NCBI GenBank assembly: GCA_017517135.1
Contig: JAFXAK010000030.1
Coordinates: 1-64,000, forward strand
Length of the DNA stretch: 64,000 nucleotides
Direction of reading: 5' to 3'
Source of the DNA: Clostridia bacterium
GTDB taxonomy: Bacteria > Bacillota > Clostridia > Oscillospirales > Acutalibacteraceae
Part shown: positions 18,526 through 26,600 of the stretch, piece by piece
Layout of the letters: each line of letters begins with the position of its first letter
How positions within the stretch are numbered: the first letter of the stretch is position 1
The notes under the pieces: model-generated
Database searches by the model: none
What the model was told of the DNA's origin: nothing
Seen by the model: the letters and a program-made list of their open reading frames with translations, nothing else
Translations under genes and position numbers: made by a program

Positions 18526-19166
18526 TTTTGTTTTTTTGCAACAGGAGGTGTTTGTTCATATATCATAAAATATGAATCTGTAACTTCGCCTATCCATACA
18601 ATATGTGTACCGGAAGTATTGCTTACCGCATCCCCTGCTTTAATATTTTCCGCTTTTACATTATATGTTGTTGTACCATAAGAACTTGACTTAATAGCTG
18701 AAACACTATGATAACGCATACTATTTCCATTCATAAAGTTTCCGCCAAAAACTTCACAAATAAAATCGGCACAACAAGAACCATACACTGGCCCGGTTCT
18801 TGTTGCTCCCATAGATACACAATATGCTGTTTTTGAATAATTTACAGATGCTTTTTCTTTATATTGAACTAAGGATAATAGACTGAAAGAAACAACTTCT
18901 GTCGTAAATAATGTATATGGTACACCAGTTACTGTTTCGCCCTTTTTAAAGTAAGTCCTACCATTATATGAATTACCGTTCCAAGTGGCAATATCTTGTG
19001 ATGGTTTCCATTGGTAGTTGACGATAGCTTCTGCTCTTTCTTTCATAGACGCAAAAGAAGTGGAACTATATGCATTCGCATTAACTCCCAATTCTGATGA
19101 CGGTACAATGCTTAAAAACATAAGTACCGCAAGAAAAATACTTATTGTTTTTTTACTTGTTTTCAT
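18486..19166 (-). CDS. Signal peptide and CHAP/NlpC-like domain, part upstream of a frameshift
   Basis: The frame encodes 226 residues; only about the first 212 are meaningful. Residues 1-30 are a signal peptide. Residues of about 95-212 look like a cysteine amidase/peptidase of the CHAP or NlpC/P60 kind: GSCCADFICEVFGG with a Cys at the expected nucleophile position, then KAGDAVSNTSGTHIVWIGEV with the His, then YEQTPP. After the A7 tract the frame degenerates to KCINLLLLIRTDI and stops, whereas the -1 frame continues in a sensible way into the lectin protein. AGGAGG precedes the ATG. The intact protein would be about 1330 residues. Causes to weigh: base miscall, true inactivation, phase variation or programmed slippage. 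Confidence 0.75.
   Translation of the reverse strand: MKTSKKTISIFLAVLMFLSIVPSSELGVNANAYSSTSFASMKERAEAIVNYQWKPSQDIATWNGNSYNGRTYFKKGETVTGVPYTLFTTEVVSFSLLSLVQYKEKASVNYSKTAYCVSMGATRTGPVYGSCCADFICEVFGGNFMNGNSMRYHSVSAIKSSSYGTTTYNVKAENIKAGDAVSNTSGTHIVWIGEVTDSYFMIYEQTPPVAKKQKCINLLLLIRTDI
18530..18540 (-). other. Frameshift site in an A7 homopolymer
   Basis: On the minus strand GCA AAA AAA C is read in the upstream frame; re-reading one A (-1) gives AAA AAA ACA AAA GTG and enters the downstream frame. A_AAA_AAA in this phase is a possible slippery heptamer. One extra A in the genome would equally join the frames. Confidence 0.8.
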
Positions 19167-19229
19167 CTTTGCATTCCTCCTAAAAATATAATTATTGAAG
19201 CTGTATGTATGAAAAACACTTCATTTCAT

Positions 19230-19258
19230 ATAATATCATCAAATATCAACAAATGCAA
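19230..19258 (-). promoter_or_regulatory. Promoter of the lectin/Ig-repeat gene
   Basis: On the minus strand TTGCAT (19258-19253), 17 nt, TATTAT (19235-19230). An adjoining inverted repeat (GCAATAT, then ATATTGC, between about 19254 and 19281) could be an operator shared with the divergent XRE gene. Confidence 0.6.
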
Positions 19259-19332
19259 TATATTTTTTATACAATATTGCTTGATGTTAATTTTTGTAAG
19301 TATCAGTAATACTATATGTAGAGGTGATAGTA

Positions 19333-19641
19333 TTGCACATACGGATAAGACGGACCCGAGAGGAAATGGGCTATACGAGAGAAAAATTTGCAGAAAAATT
19401 AGATGTCAGTGTTTCGTATCTTGCGGAGCTTGAAAGAGGCAGGACGGGAATATCGGTGAAAATGCTTATAAAGGTGTGTAATGTTCTCGGACTTTCAGCC
19501 GACTATATTCTTTTTGGCGAAGAAAGAACTGATGATAAAATGCGCCTTGATGCCATAAACAGAATATCTCCCGAATATATACCGCTTTTAGATAAGGTCA
19601 TAACAGAGTTATTGGCTCTGAGCGGAAATACGGATAAATGA
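19333..19641 (+). CDS. XRE-family transcriptional regulator
   Basis: About 102 residues. A helix-turn-helix of the Cro/CI type spans residues of about 5-58 (TREEMGYTREKFAEKLDVS, then SYLAELERGRTGIS, then LGLSADYILFG). The remaining 40 residues form a helical tail. The start is taken as TTG at 19333, about 8 nt after AGAGGTG; a GTG at 19324 overlaps that site and is less likely. It is divergent from the lectin/Ig-repeat gene over 166 nt, so it may control that gene and, through the conserved promoter region, the one at 12817-14898 (inference). Confidence 0.85.
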   Translation: MHIRIRRTREEMGYTREKFAEKLDVSVSYLAELERGRTGISVKMLIKVCNVLGLSADYILFGEERTDDKMRLDAINRISPEYIPLLDKVITELLALSGNTDK

Positions 19642-19643
19642 AA

Positions 19644-19682
19644 AACACCCGAAAGAGCATTTTTTTTGCTCTTTCGGGTGTT
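19644..19682. terminator. Terminator between convergent genes
   Basis: AACACCCGAAAGAGCA (19644-19659) pairs perfectly with TGCTCTTTCGGGTGTT (19667-19682), around a loop of T residues. It begins right at the XRE stop codon. Flanking T/A tracts are weak, so bidirectional function is inferred from the position. Confidence 0.7.
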
Positions 19683-19701
19683 ATCATATGTTTAATTTTC
19701 A

Positions 19702-20400
19702 TCAGATAGGCAAGAATGAAATCAGATAGTATGCAAGCGGGACAACAAGCAATGCGGGTAAGAAGTTTGCTACCTTGAATTTTGAAATGCCTGTAATATT
19801 GAGTCCGAGGGCGATAATCATAACGCTTCCGGCACAGGTAAGCTCCGAGGTGAGGGCTGTGTCGGTGAGTACTCCTTGCAGAAGCTCTGCTAAGAGTACA
19901 AGTCCGCCCTGATAGACGAGCACGAAAGCGGCGGCAAACATAACACCTATGCCGAGAGTGCTTGCAAGCATACAAGAAGAAATAAGGTCAAGAATAGACT
20001 TTGTGTATGTAACCGTATGGTCGCCCGAAAGTCCTGAATTGAGAGAGCCTACTATTGACATAGCCCCCACGCAGAACAGCAGACTTCCCGTGATAAAGCC
20101 CTGTGCTACGGTGGATTTGTCGTTATCCTTCTTCATTTTTCTTTCAACGAAGCTCGCCAGCTTATTAAGCTTTCCGTCTATGTCTATAGCGGTGCCGATT
20201 ATAGTGCCGAGAACCATTGAAATGATAAGAACTATTGTGTTGTTACCCTCTAAAGCACCGTCAATGCCTATGTATACTGTGCAAAGTCCGATAGCAGTCA
20301 TAACCGCCTTGGAAATTCTCTCTGGGATTCCTTTTTTTAACAAAAGTCCTATGCTGCTGCCTAAAATAACGGTAGCCACATTCACAAATACGCCAAGCAT
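19702..20400 (-). CDS. DUF554 family membrane protein
   Basis: A 232-residue polytopic membrane protein with about six hydrophobic segments. The opening VNVATVILGSSIGLLLKKG and the later GSLNSGLSGDHTVTYTKSILD are typical of DUF554 proteins, which have no established function (transport is often suspected). GGAGG precedes the ATG. It is divergent from the GGGtGRT operon and convergent with the XRE gene. Confidence 0.92.
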   Translation of the reverse strand: MLGVFVNVATVILGSSIGLLLKKGIPERISKAVMTAIGLCTVYIGIDGALEGNNTIVLIISMVLGTIIGTAIDIDGKLNKLASFVERKMKKDNDKSTVAQGFITGSLLFCVGAMSIVGSLNSGLSGDHTVTYTKSILDLISSCMLASTLGIGVMFAAAFVLVYQGGLVLLAELLQGVLTDTALTSELTCAGSVMIIALGLNITGISKFKVANFLPALLVVPLAYYLISFLPI

Positions 20401-20499
20401 AAAAGCCTCCGTTGTCTACGAAAAATACTGTTTTCTAATGTTAGCACACGAGAAAAAATTTGTAAATACAAATATGTCAAAAAAATAACAAATTACTAC

Positions 20500-20528
20500 T
20501 TGAAAAGAGTGTGTGTTTTTAGTATAAT
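20500..20528 (+). promoter_or_regulatory. Promoter of the NifU-like/GGGtGRT operon
   Basis: TTGAAA (20500-20505), 17 nt, TATAAT (20523-20528). Confidence 0.75.
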
Positions 20529-20607
20529 GTTGTGTGGATTTAGTCCAAGCGGACAAGAGAAAATCAAATCCGTTTGAAAAACACAAATTTTGAAAGGGGT
20601 TATTCCA

Positions 20608-21300
20608 ATGAACTATTCCCATGAAGTACAGAATATGTGCGTTGTTGCCAAGGGTGTAGGACACAAATGTGCTCCCATCCCCCAGGAAGGTGCATGGACA
20701 CATTCTACTCAGATTTCCGACATTAGCGGTCTTACTCACGGTGTGGGCTGGTGTGCTCCTCAGCAGGGCGCTTGCAAGCTTACTCTCAATGTCAAGAACG
20801 GCATTATTGAAGAAGCACTTGTTGAAACACTCGGTTGCTCCGGTATGACTCACTCAGCAGCTATGGCTTCTGAAATTCTCCCCGGTAAAACTCTTCTTGA
20901 AGCTCTCAACACAGACCTTGTTTGTGATGCTATCAACACAGCTATGAGAGAGCTCTTCCTCCAGATCGTATACGGCAGAACTCAGACAGCTTTCTCAGAA
21001 GGCGGTCTTCCCGTTGGCGCAGGTCTTGAAGATCTCGGTAAGGGACTTCGCAGCCAGGTTGGTACTCTCTTCAGCACAAAGGCTAAGGGTGTTAGATATC
21101 TTGAGCTTGCAGAAGGCTACATCACAAAGATGGCTCTTGATGAAGATGATCAGGTTATCGGCTACAAGTTCGTTCACCTCGGCAAGATGATGGAAAACAT
21201 CCGCAAGGGTATGGACGCTAACGAAGCACTCGTTAAGGCTACAGGTCAGTACGGCAGATTCGATGACGCAGCAAAAGTTATCGATCCCCGTGAAGAATAA
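20608..21300 (+). CDS. NifU-like iron-sulfur scaffold homologue, partner of GGGtGRT
   Basis: 230 residues from ATG 20608, which follows AAAGGGG; an upstream in-frame start at 20590 overlaps that site and is rejected. The central part resembles NifU/IscU N-terminal domains: HGVGWCAPQQGACKLTLNV, then VETLGCSGMTHSAAMASEIL and PGKTLLEAL, with conserved Cys residues that could hold an Fe-S cluster. The C-terminal half is family-specific. It always appears, as far as I recall, next to a GGGtGRT-family gene, as here 18 nt downstream. Codon choice (GCT, GGT, AAG, CTC rich) suggests strong expression. Biochemical role unknown. Confidence 0.85.
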   Translation: MNYSHEVQNMCVVAKGVGHKCAPIPQEGAWTHSTQISDISGLTHGVGWCAPQQGACKLTLNVKNGIIEEALVETLGCSGMTHSAAMASEILPGKTLLEALNTDLVCDAINTAMRELFLQIVYGRTQTAFSEGGLPVGAGLEDLGKGLRSQVGTLFSTKAKGVRYLELAEGYITKMALDEDDQVIGYKFVHLGKMMENIRKGMDANEALVKATGQYGRFDDAAKVIDPREE

Positions 21301-21318
21301 GAGAGGGAGGATATAACA

Positions 21319-22317
21319 ATGGCTTTATTTGAAAGTTACGAAAGAAGAATTAATCAGATTAATGTTGCACTCAACAAATACGGTATTGCCTCTCTCGAAG
21401 AAGCAAAGAAGATTTGCGACGACAAGGGTATTGATGTTTACAACCTCATCAAGGGTATTCAGCCCATCTGCTTTGAAAACGCTTGCTGGGCATACATCAC
21501 AGGCACAGCTATAGCTCTCAAGAAGGGCTGCACAAAGGCTGCTGATGCTGCTGAAGCAATCGGCGAAGGTCTTCAGGCTTTCTGTATCCCCGGCTCAGTT
21601 GCTGACGACAGAAAGGTTGGTCTCGGCCACGGTAACCTTGCAGCTATGCTTTTAAGAGAAGAAACAAAGTGCTTTGCATTCCTTGCAGGTCACGAGTCCT
21701 TTGCAGCTGCTGAAGGCGCTATCGGTATTGCAAACTCCGCTAACAAGGTAAGAAAGGAACCCCTCCAGGTTATCCTTAACGGTCTTGGTAAGGACGCTGC
21801 TCAGATTATTTCAAGAATCAACGGTTTCACATTTGTTGAAACAAAGTTCGATTATATGACAGGTAAGCTCGAAATCGTAAGCGAAAAGGCTTATTCAAAC
21901 GGTCCCAGAGCTAAGGTTCGTTGCTTCGGTGCAGACGATGTCCGTGAAGGTGTTGCTATTATGCATCACGAGGGCGTTGATGTTTCCATCACAGGTAACT
22001 CAACTAACCCCACCCGCTTCCAGCATCCCGTTGCAGGCACATACAAGAAGGAATGCATCGAAATCGGCAAGAAGTATTTCTCCGTTGCTTCCGGCGGCGG
22101 CACAGGCCGTACACTTCATCCCGATAACATGGCAGCAGGCCCCGCTTCCTACGGTATGACAGACACAATGGGTCGTATGCACTCCGACGCACAGTTCGCA
22201 GGCTCCTCCTCAGTTCCCGCTCATGTAGAAATGATGGGACTTATCGGCGCAGGTAACAACCCCATGGTTGGTATGACAGTTGCTTGTGCAGTTGCTATTG
22301 AAGAGGCAAGCAAATAA
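21319..22317 (+). CDS. GGGtGRT family protein
   Basis: A 332-residue soluble protein that bears the family-defining motif SGGGTGRT (near residue 260). Other notable stretches are GLGHGNLAAML and FAFLAGHESFAAAEGAIGIA. No signal peptide or membrane helix. GGGAGG precedes the ATG, and the gene follows the NifU-like gene by 18 nt, so the products are probably used together, perhaps in Fe-S or cofactor metabolism (inference; the family has no confirmed function). A second copy of its last 31 codons lies at 23388-23482, which suggests a past recombination or insertion at this 3' end. Confidence 0.92.
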   Translation: MALFESYERRINQINVALNKYGIASLEEAKKICDDKGIDVYNLIKGIQPICFENACWAYITGTAIALKKGCTKAADAAEAIGEGLQAFCIPGSVADDRKVGLGHGNLAAMLLREETKCFAFLAGHESFAAAEGAIGIANSANKVRKEPLQVILNGLGKDAAQIISRINGFTFVETKFDYMTGKLEIVSEKAYSNGPRAKVRCFGADDVREGVAIMHHEGVDVSITGNSTNPTRFQHPVAGTYKKECIEIGKKYFSVASGGGTGRTLHPDNMAAGPASYGMTDTMGRMHSDAQFAGSSSVPAHVEMMGLIGAGNNPMVGMTVACAVAIEEASK

Positions 22318-22361
22318 AGAAATTTCAGGCATCTGAAAATCTTTTATAACAATTAAAATTT

Positions 22362-22408
22362 AGACACATCATTTTTGAGTTTTCTTAGATGATGTGTCTA
22401 TTTTTTTT
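22362..22408 (+). terminator. Terminator of the GGGtGRT operon
   Basis: AGACACATCAT (22362-22372) pairs perfectly with ATGATGTGTCT (22389-22399), then a run of eight T residues. Confidence 0.9.
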
Positions 22409-22442
22409 ATCACGAACAGTAAATAAAATTCATATAAATAAC

Positions 22443-22471
22443 TTGAAGTTGCTGTTTTATTGTGTTATAGT
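22443..22471 (+). promoter_or_regulatory. Predicted promoter of the lipoprotein cassette
   Basis: TTGAAG (22443-22448), 17 nt, TATAGT (22466-22471). The expected start of transcription, near 22478, coincides with the first base of the long hairpin. Confidence 0.55.
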
Positions 22472-22476
22472 AGTGT

Positions 22477-22600
22477 TACCACACAAAAACTAAATATTGT
22501 ACCATCATAGGAGTAGGTGTTTTTATTTCCGGTAAAAACGCATACTTCCCTTTTCGCATTTCTATTTCTATGATGGTTTGTGATTAGTTTTTGTGTGGTA
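22477..22600 (+). promoter_or_regulatory. Long-hairpin RNA leader candidate
   Basis: A 124-nt imperfect inverted repeat. Outer arms: TACCACACAAAAACTAA (22477-22493) with TTAGTTTTTGTGTGGTA (22584-22600), 17 of 17 paired; then ACCATCATAG (22501-22510) with CTATGATGGT (22568-22577), 10 of 10. The inside also folds (GTGTTTTTA near 22517 with TAAAAACGC near 22533). It lies between a predicted promoter and an intrinsic terminator upstream of the lipoprotein start, so it may act as a cis-regulatory leader; a MITE-like repeat is the alternative. Confidence 0.6.
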
Positions 22601-22624
22601 GCAAAACGAAGTTTGTGTTTTTCA

Positions 22625-22658
22625 GTGTGTGCATTCTTCGGTTTGCACACACTTTTTT
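22625..22658 (+). terminator. Terminator-like hairpin in the 5' leader (possible attenuator)
   Basis: GTGTGTGCA (22625-22633) pairs with TGCACACAC (22644-22652), followed by six T residues. It ends only 22 nt before the lipoprotein ATG, so transcripts from the upstream promoter would have to read through it. Confidence 0.7.
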
Positions 22659-22679
22659 AATTTACGGAGGGAAAAAACA

Positions 22680-23162
22680 ATGAAAAAAACACTGGCTTTA
22701 ATTATGGCACTTCTGATGTGTTTGTCACTTTCTGCTTGCGGTGGAAAATCCAAAGAATTAACAGTAGATAACTATTCTGATTATCTTAATATTTCTGTAA
22801 TTCCGTTATTTACTGGCAAGGATTGGTTAATAAAACCTACAGGTAGTCCTAATTCAATTTCTTGTAATTCACAGGCAGAATGTAGCTTTAATATTAAAAG
22901 TGCTTCTCCTAATTATGATTATGAAAATGTTGTAATCACAATCAGAGTTACTGCTACATACAACACTTATCGCAGTTTCGACAAAACACCGAATGTTGCT
23001 TTTGCTGATGAAATAACTATAACTTGTGATATTGGCGGTAATGGCACAGGTAAATTAGTCATTTTTGAAGGTATAGAGAAAACCTATCAAATTGAAGAAA
23101 ATTCGCTTGATTATGATTGGGAAGTCGTTGCTGTTCAAGGAACTGCAATAAGTGTAGGATAA
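22680..23162 (+). CDS. Small lipoprotein of unknown function
   Basis: 160 residues. The N-terminus MKKTLALIMALLMCLSLSAC is a lipoprotein signal with lipobox LSAC, so the product should be attached to the outer face of the membrane. The mature part has no recognised domain; it is rich in beta-prone and Asn/Thr/Ser stretches and has one further Cys pair that could form a disulfide. The start at 22680 fits the lipobox and the upstream GGAGGG. It sits alone in a cassette bounded by two copies of the GGGtGRT 3' end and behind an unusual structured leader. Its codon use (more AAT, TCT, ATT) is more AT-rich than that of the operon before it, consistent with acquisition (inference). Confidence 0.8.
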   Translation: MKKTLALIMALLMCLSLSACGGKSKELTVDNYSDYLNISVIPLFTGKDWLIKPTGSPNSISCNSQAECSFNIKSASPNYDYENVVITIRVTATYNTYRSFDKTPNVAFADEITITCDIGGNGTGKLVIFEGIEKTYQIEENSLDYDWEVVAVQGTAISVG

Positions 23163-23323
23163 AAAATCAAAAACAAGAGGCAATACTCTATCTCTTGTTT
23201 CTCTACATAGATATTCTATTGTAAAAGTTGTAATTCAATTCTATAGTGTAGATACTAAATATGTGATGGGCACTTTGTTTCTGTTTAATGATGTGTCTAT
23301 ATTGTTTATTAAAGTATTAAAAA

Positions 23324-23482
23324 CAGGCTTCAGTTCCCGTGATTCCGAGCCTCTGCAAAGCAGAGGCGAGAAACAAGCATCGCTTGTATGTAGAAATGAT
23401 GGGACTTATCGGCGCCGGCAACAACCCCATGGTTGGTATGACAGTTGCTTGTGCTGTTGCTATTGAAGAGGCAAGCAAATAA
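23324..23482 (+). pseudogene. Broken second copy of the GGGtGRT gene 3' end
   Basis: 23388-23482 matches 22223-22317 at 92 of 95 positions, ending in the same stop codon; all three differences are synonymous. Further left, 23324-23339 still matches the functional gene around its bases 22200-22219 apart from a 5-nt deletion. Between these matches a 48-nt hairpin-bearing insert replaces three bases. The rest of the gene is absent, so this is a remnant. Only synonymous changes imply that both copies diverged while coding. Confidence 0.85.
23340..23387. repeat. 48-nt double-hairpin insert
   Basis: GCCTCTGC (23349-23356), AAA loop, GCAGAGGC (23360-23367), then ACAAGC (23373-23378), ATC loop, GCTTGT (23382-23387). 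It interrupts sequence that is continuous in the functional gene, so its boundaries are known nearly to the base. Confidence 0.8.
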
Positions 23483-23513
23483 TTAAATATTCTGTACGGA
23501 TATAAAGTGAAAA

Positions 23514-23549
23514 ATTCCTCTGTTCGGTTTCGGACAGGGGATTTTTTTT
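23514..23549 (+). terminator. Intrinsic terminator
   Basis: ATTCCTCTGT (23514-23523) pairs, with G-U pairs, with ACAGGGGATT (23534-23543), then a T run. It may be the original terminator of the GGGtGRT operon before the cassette arrived. Confidence 0.75.
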
Positions 23550-23621
23550 GTTGTTTGTCGGTATTTTGGGAGAGTGACAAAAAAACAGGCTTTGAGAGAG
23601 GAAAGTTTGGGTAATATTTTG

Positions 23622-23650
23622 TTGACAGTTCGGGGATTTAAGAGTACTAT
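23622..23650 (+). promoter_or_regulatory. Sigma-A-type promoter
   Basis: TTGACA (23622-23627), 17 nt, TACTAT (23645-23650), about 45 nt before the large surface-protein gene. Confidence 0.7.
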
Positions 23651-23698
23651 ATATTCATTAAATTATAAGGTTATTTATATTTTCGGGGAGGATTTATG

Positions 23699-26600
23699 AT
23701 GAAAGCAACTGCTAAAAAAATTCTTTCAGTGCTTCTTGCAGTTATTATGCTTTTCGGTACGGTTCCCGTATCGGTTTTTGCTGCAGAAACACCTACGGTT
23801 ACTATCGTGAGCTTTATGCGCGGGGAACAGACAGATCTTCGTTCAAGTGAGCTTCTTGAAGCGCGTGTTGAAGGCTACGACGGTAATGTGCGTGAGCTTA
23901 CATATAAGTGGAAAAGCACGCTCGGCACATATGTTTATGTTTATAATTCACACAATATGTACGGCATAAACAATACCGACGGTGAAATTGAAATTCATAA
24001 CAAGGATAAGAACATTTCCGGTCTTTCCAATATGGTCGGCAGAACATACAACAAGGAATTTTCGGGAGTAGGCTACGCATGGGCTTCTGTCTACGGTGCC
24101 GGTCTCAAGGCAAGCTCCTCGCTGGTCGGAGTGCTTACCGTTGAAGTGTATGATGCAAACGGTACGCTTCTTTGTTCAGACAGTCACGAGGGTAAATATT
24201 CCAACAGAAAGAACACGGGCTTTGTTACATACAACCTTGATAAGGATATGGATAATGTTGTTCTCGGCTTGTTCGAGGGCGACAAGAGAAATGTGCTTGA
24301 CCTTTTAGGCGAGAGTGCGGTTGTGCATATCACCTGCGTTGAAAGCTTTGTTGACAGCGGTAAAATTATTGCAGGGGCTGACCACATCAGCCTTACAAAG
24401 GAAAACGGCGATTATTATATCACGGGTACTGTTGCGGGAACAAGCACAGATACAAGCGGTGATGCTCAGGTTGAGCTTGACATCTCAAAGGGTAACTGTA
24501 AGTTCCATAACGAATCAAGCGGTGATGCAATAACAACGGTTTTTGTTTTCAAAAAACCCACTACCGAAACCACTACCACAACTCTTACTCTTACGGGCAA
24601 TCTTGATGACCGCTGCGATTATTTCATTGGCGGCAAGCAGGGTGAAAAGCAGTCTGACGGTACAGTTCTTTTTACGGGGCTTACTCCCAATACTGCATAT
24701 ACCGTTGAGGTGCGCGGTGAATATGTTGATAATGAGGGAGCAACAAAGTATGCCTATGCTTATGTGTATGACACCACGAAGCCCGTTTATATGGCAACTG
24801 TTTACACATATCTTGACGGTATACTGACCGATATTTCAGATGTTCACGGTGAGGATGTTTCTCTTTATCTTCACGAGGATAAGGAAAATGCAAAGTATAT
24901 AAGCCTCGGCAGAGTTCAGACAGGTACTTATACTGCAGCTGTGGAAAACGGCATATATTTCCCCTGGCATATTGAGGCAGGAGACCACTATCATCAGGCG
25001 AGAGAATATAAACTGATTATTGAAAATGCAAACGGCGAATTGAGTCTGCATCACTACAGCGTAAGCTATGATACAAACGGTGGCGCTTTCAAGTCGGGCG
25101 AAGAGGTTGGCAGAGAAGTTTATTCAAGTATGACAGCCGTTAATGCAACCGCAAATATCCCCGTCCGTGACGGCTTCGTTTTTGCAGGCTGGGAATATGA
25201 CGGTAATATATATGCCTCAGGTGCACAGATAACCTCATCAATCTCTGCCCCCGTTGTGCTTACCGCGAAATGGGAAAGGGAAGTAAATGTTACAATAAAT
25301 GTTACCATCGACCACAAGGTTGACGGCGGCTTTGACTCGAATACAAACAAGGATGAGCTTGTTGTCGATTTCCTTGAAATGAAAGAAGGCACACCTGCTC
25401 TTGTTGAAACAGGTGATAAGCTTTATTTTTCAAAAGATGGTGTAACCGACGAAAACGGTAATACAAAGGCTTATGAATACTCTGTAACAGTTGCAGGCAG
25501 CGAAATTCTTGAAACAAAGTATACTGCAACAGATGTTACCTACTCAGCACTTGCCGAAACATCAGTTTTTGGTGTTGCACTCAGCAAGTCCGGTTATGAT
25601 GTTGCTGTTGAAAAAACTCAGGATGAAAACGGAAATTGGATAATCGATATCAAACTTACATATAATCCCGATGACTTTGACCTTGAATTCAGCGTTGAAA
25701 TGGCAGATGATGTTCCCGCAGAGCTTTATCCCGATGCTGTAATTGTAAAGCTTGCATGCTGGAATACCCGGAAAAACGAATGGGTTATCATAACTCAGCA
25801 GAGAACAACCGAAAATACAGAAAGACCGGGTGTCAGAGTTGATATCGATCCCGTAACAGGTGAGGGCTTCGGCTCATATCCCGTATGGAAGCACGATGCA
25901 AACGGTGATGAATACGGTTACCGTGCCGTTGTTACAGGCTTTATCTATAACGATTCAACAATTATCGTTCCCACAGAAAAAGACCACTACAAGGATGAAA
26001 ATACCGTTGTTGTAACTTATACAGACGGAAACTACACCGCAACTATGGGGGATATTGCAGACGGTAAAAAGTACAGCACTTCTCTTAACGGTGCGTATTA
26101 TAATGATGCGGCTGCTGCTCAGCAAGGTACTCTTGACGGGGTGATCACTGTTGAAAAGTATAATGTAACATTTGATTCTCAGGGCGGTACGGTAAACGGT
26201 AAGGCTGCCGATGTTGCTGAAAATCAGTACTATATTCCCTCTTTTGATACTTATGTTCCCGCAATGGGAGAGCATAATTTCCTTGGTTGGTATTGTGATA
26301 AGGAATGTACTGTCCCCGCAGCAGACGGTGTGCTTCTCACCGAAGACATCATACTCTATGCAAAGTGGGACAGAATTATCACAGGTACTCTTATCGTAGA
26401 CGGCTATCTTGACTCTGAGCACAGAGTGAACGACTCAGACCGTGCAACACACGCTCTTATTGAGCTTGAAGAAATTACTGCAGACGGTACATATAATATC
26501 GCAGGACAGACAGTTGAAATTGACTGGTCAGATGAACAGCATTTCAGCAATCCCGCAGCATATAAATTCACAGGGCTTGAGCCTGATAAGACCTACCGTA

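Noticed and set aside
18530-18537. Classic A_AAA_AAC slippery heptamer at the frameshift
   Set aside because: The A AAA AAC bases exist but are out of phase with the upstream frame; only the A_AAA_AAA reading is in phase, so the textbook motif is not claimed.
22465-22650. 61-codon minus-strand frame across the long hairpin
   Set aside because: No ribosome binding site; the inverted repeat explains its sequence on both strands.
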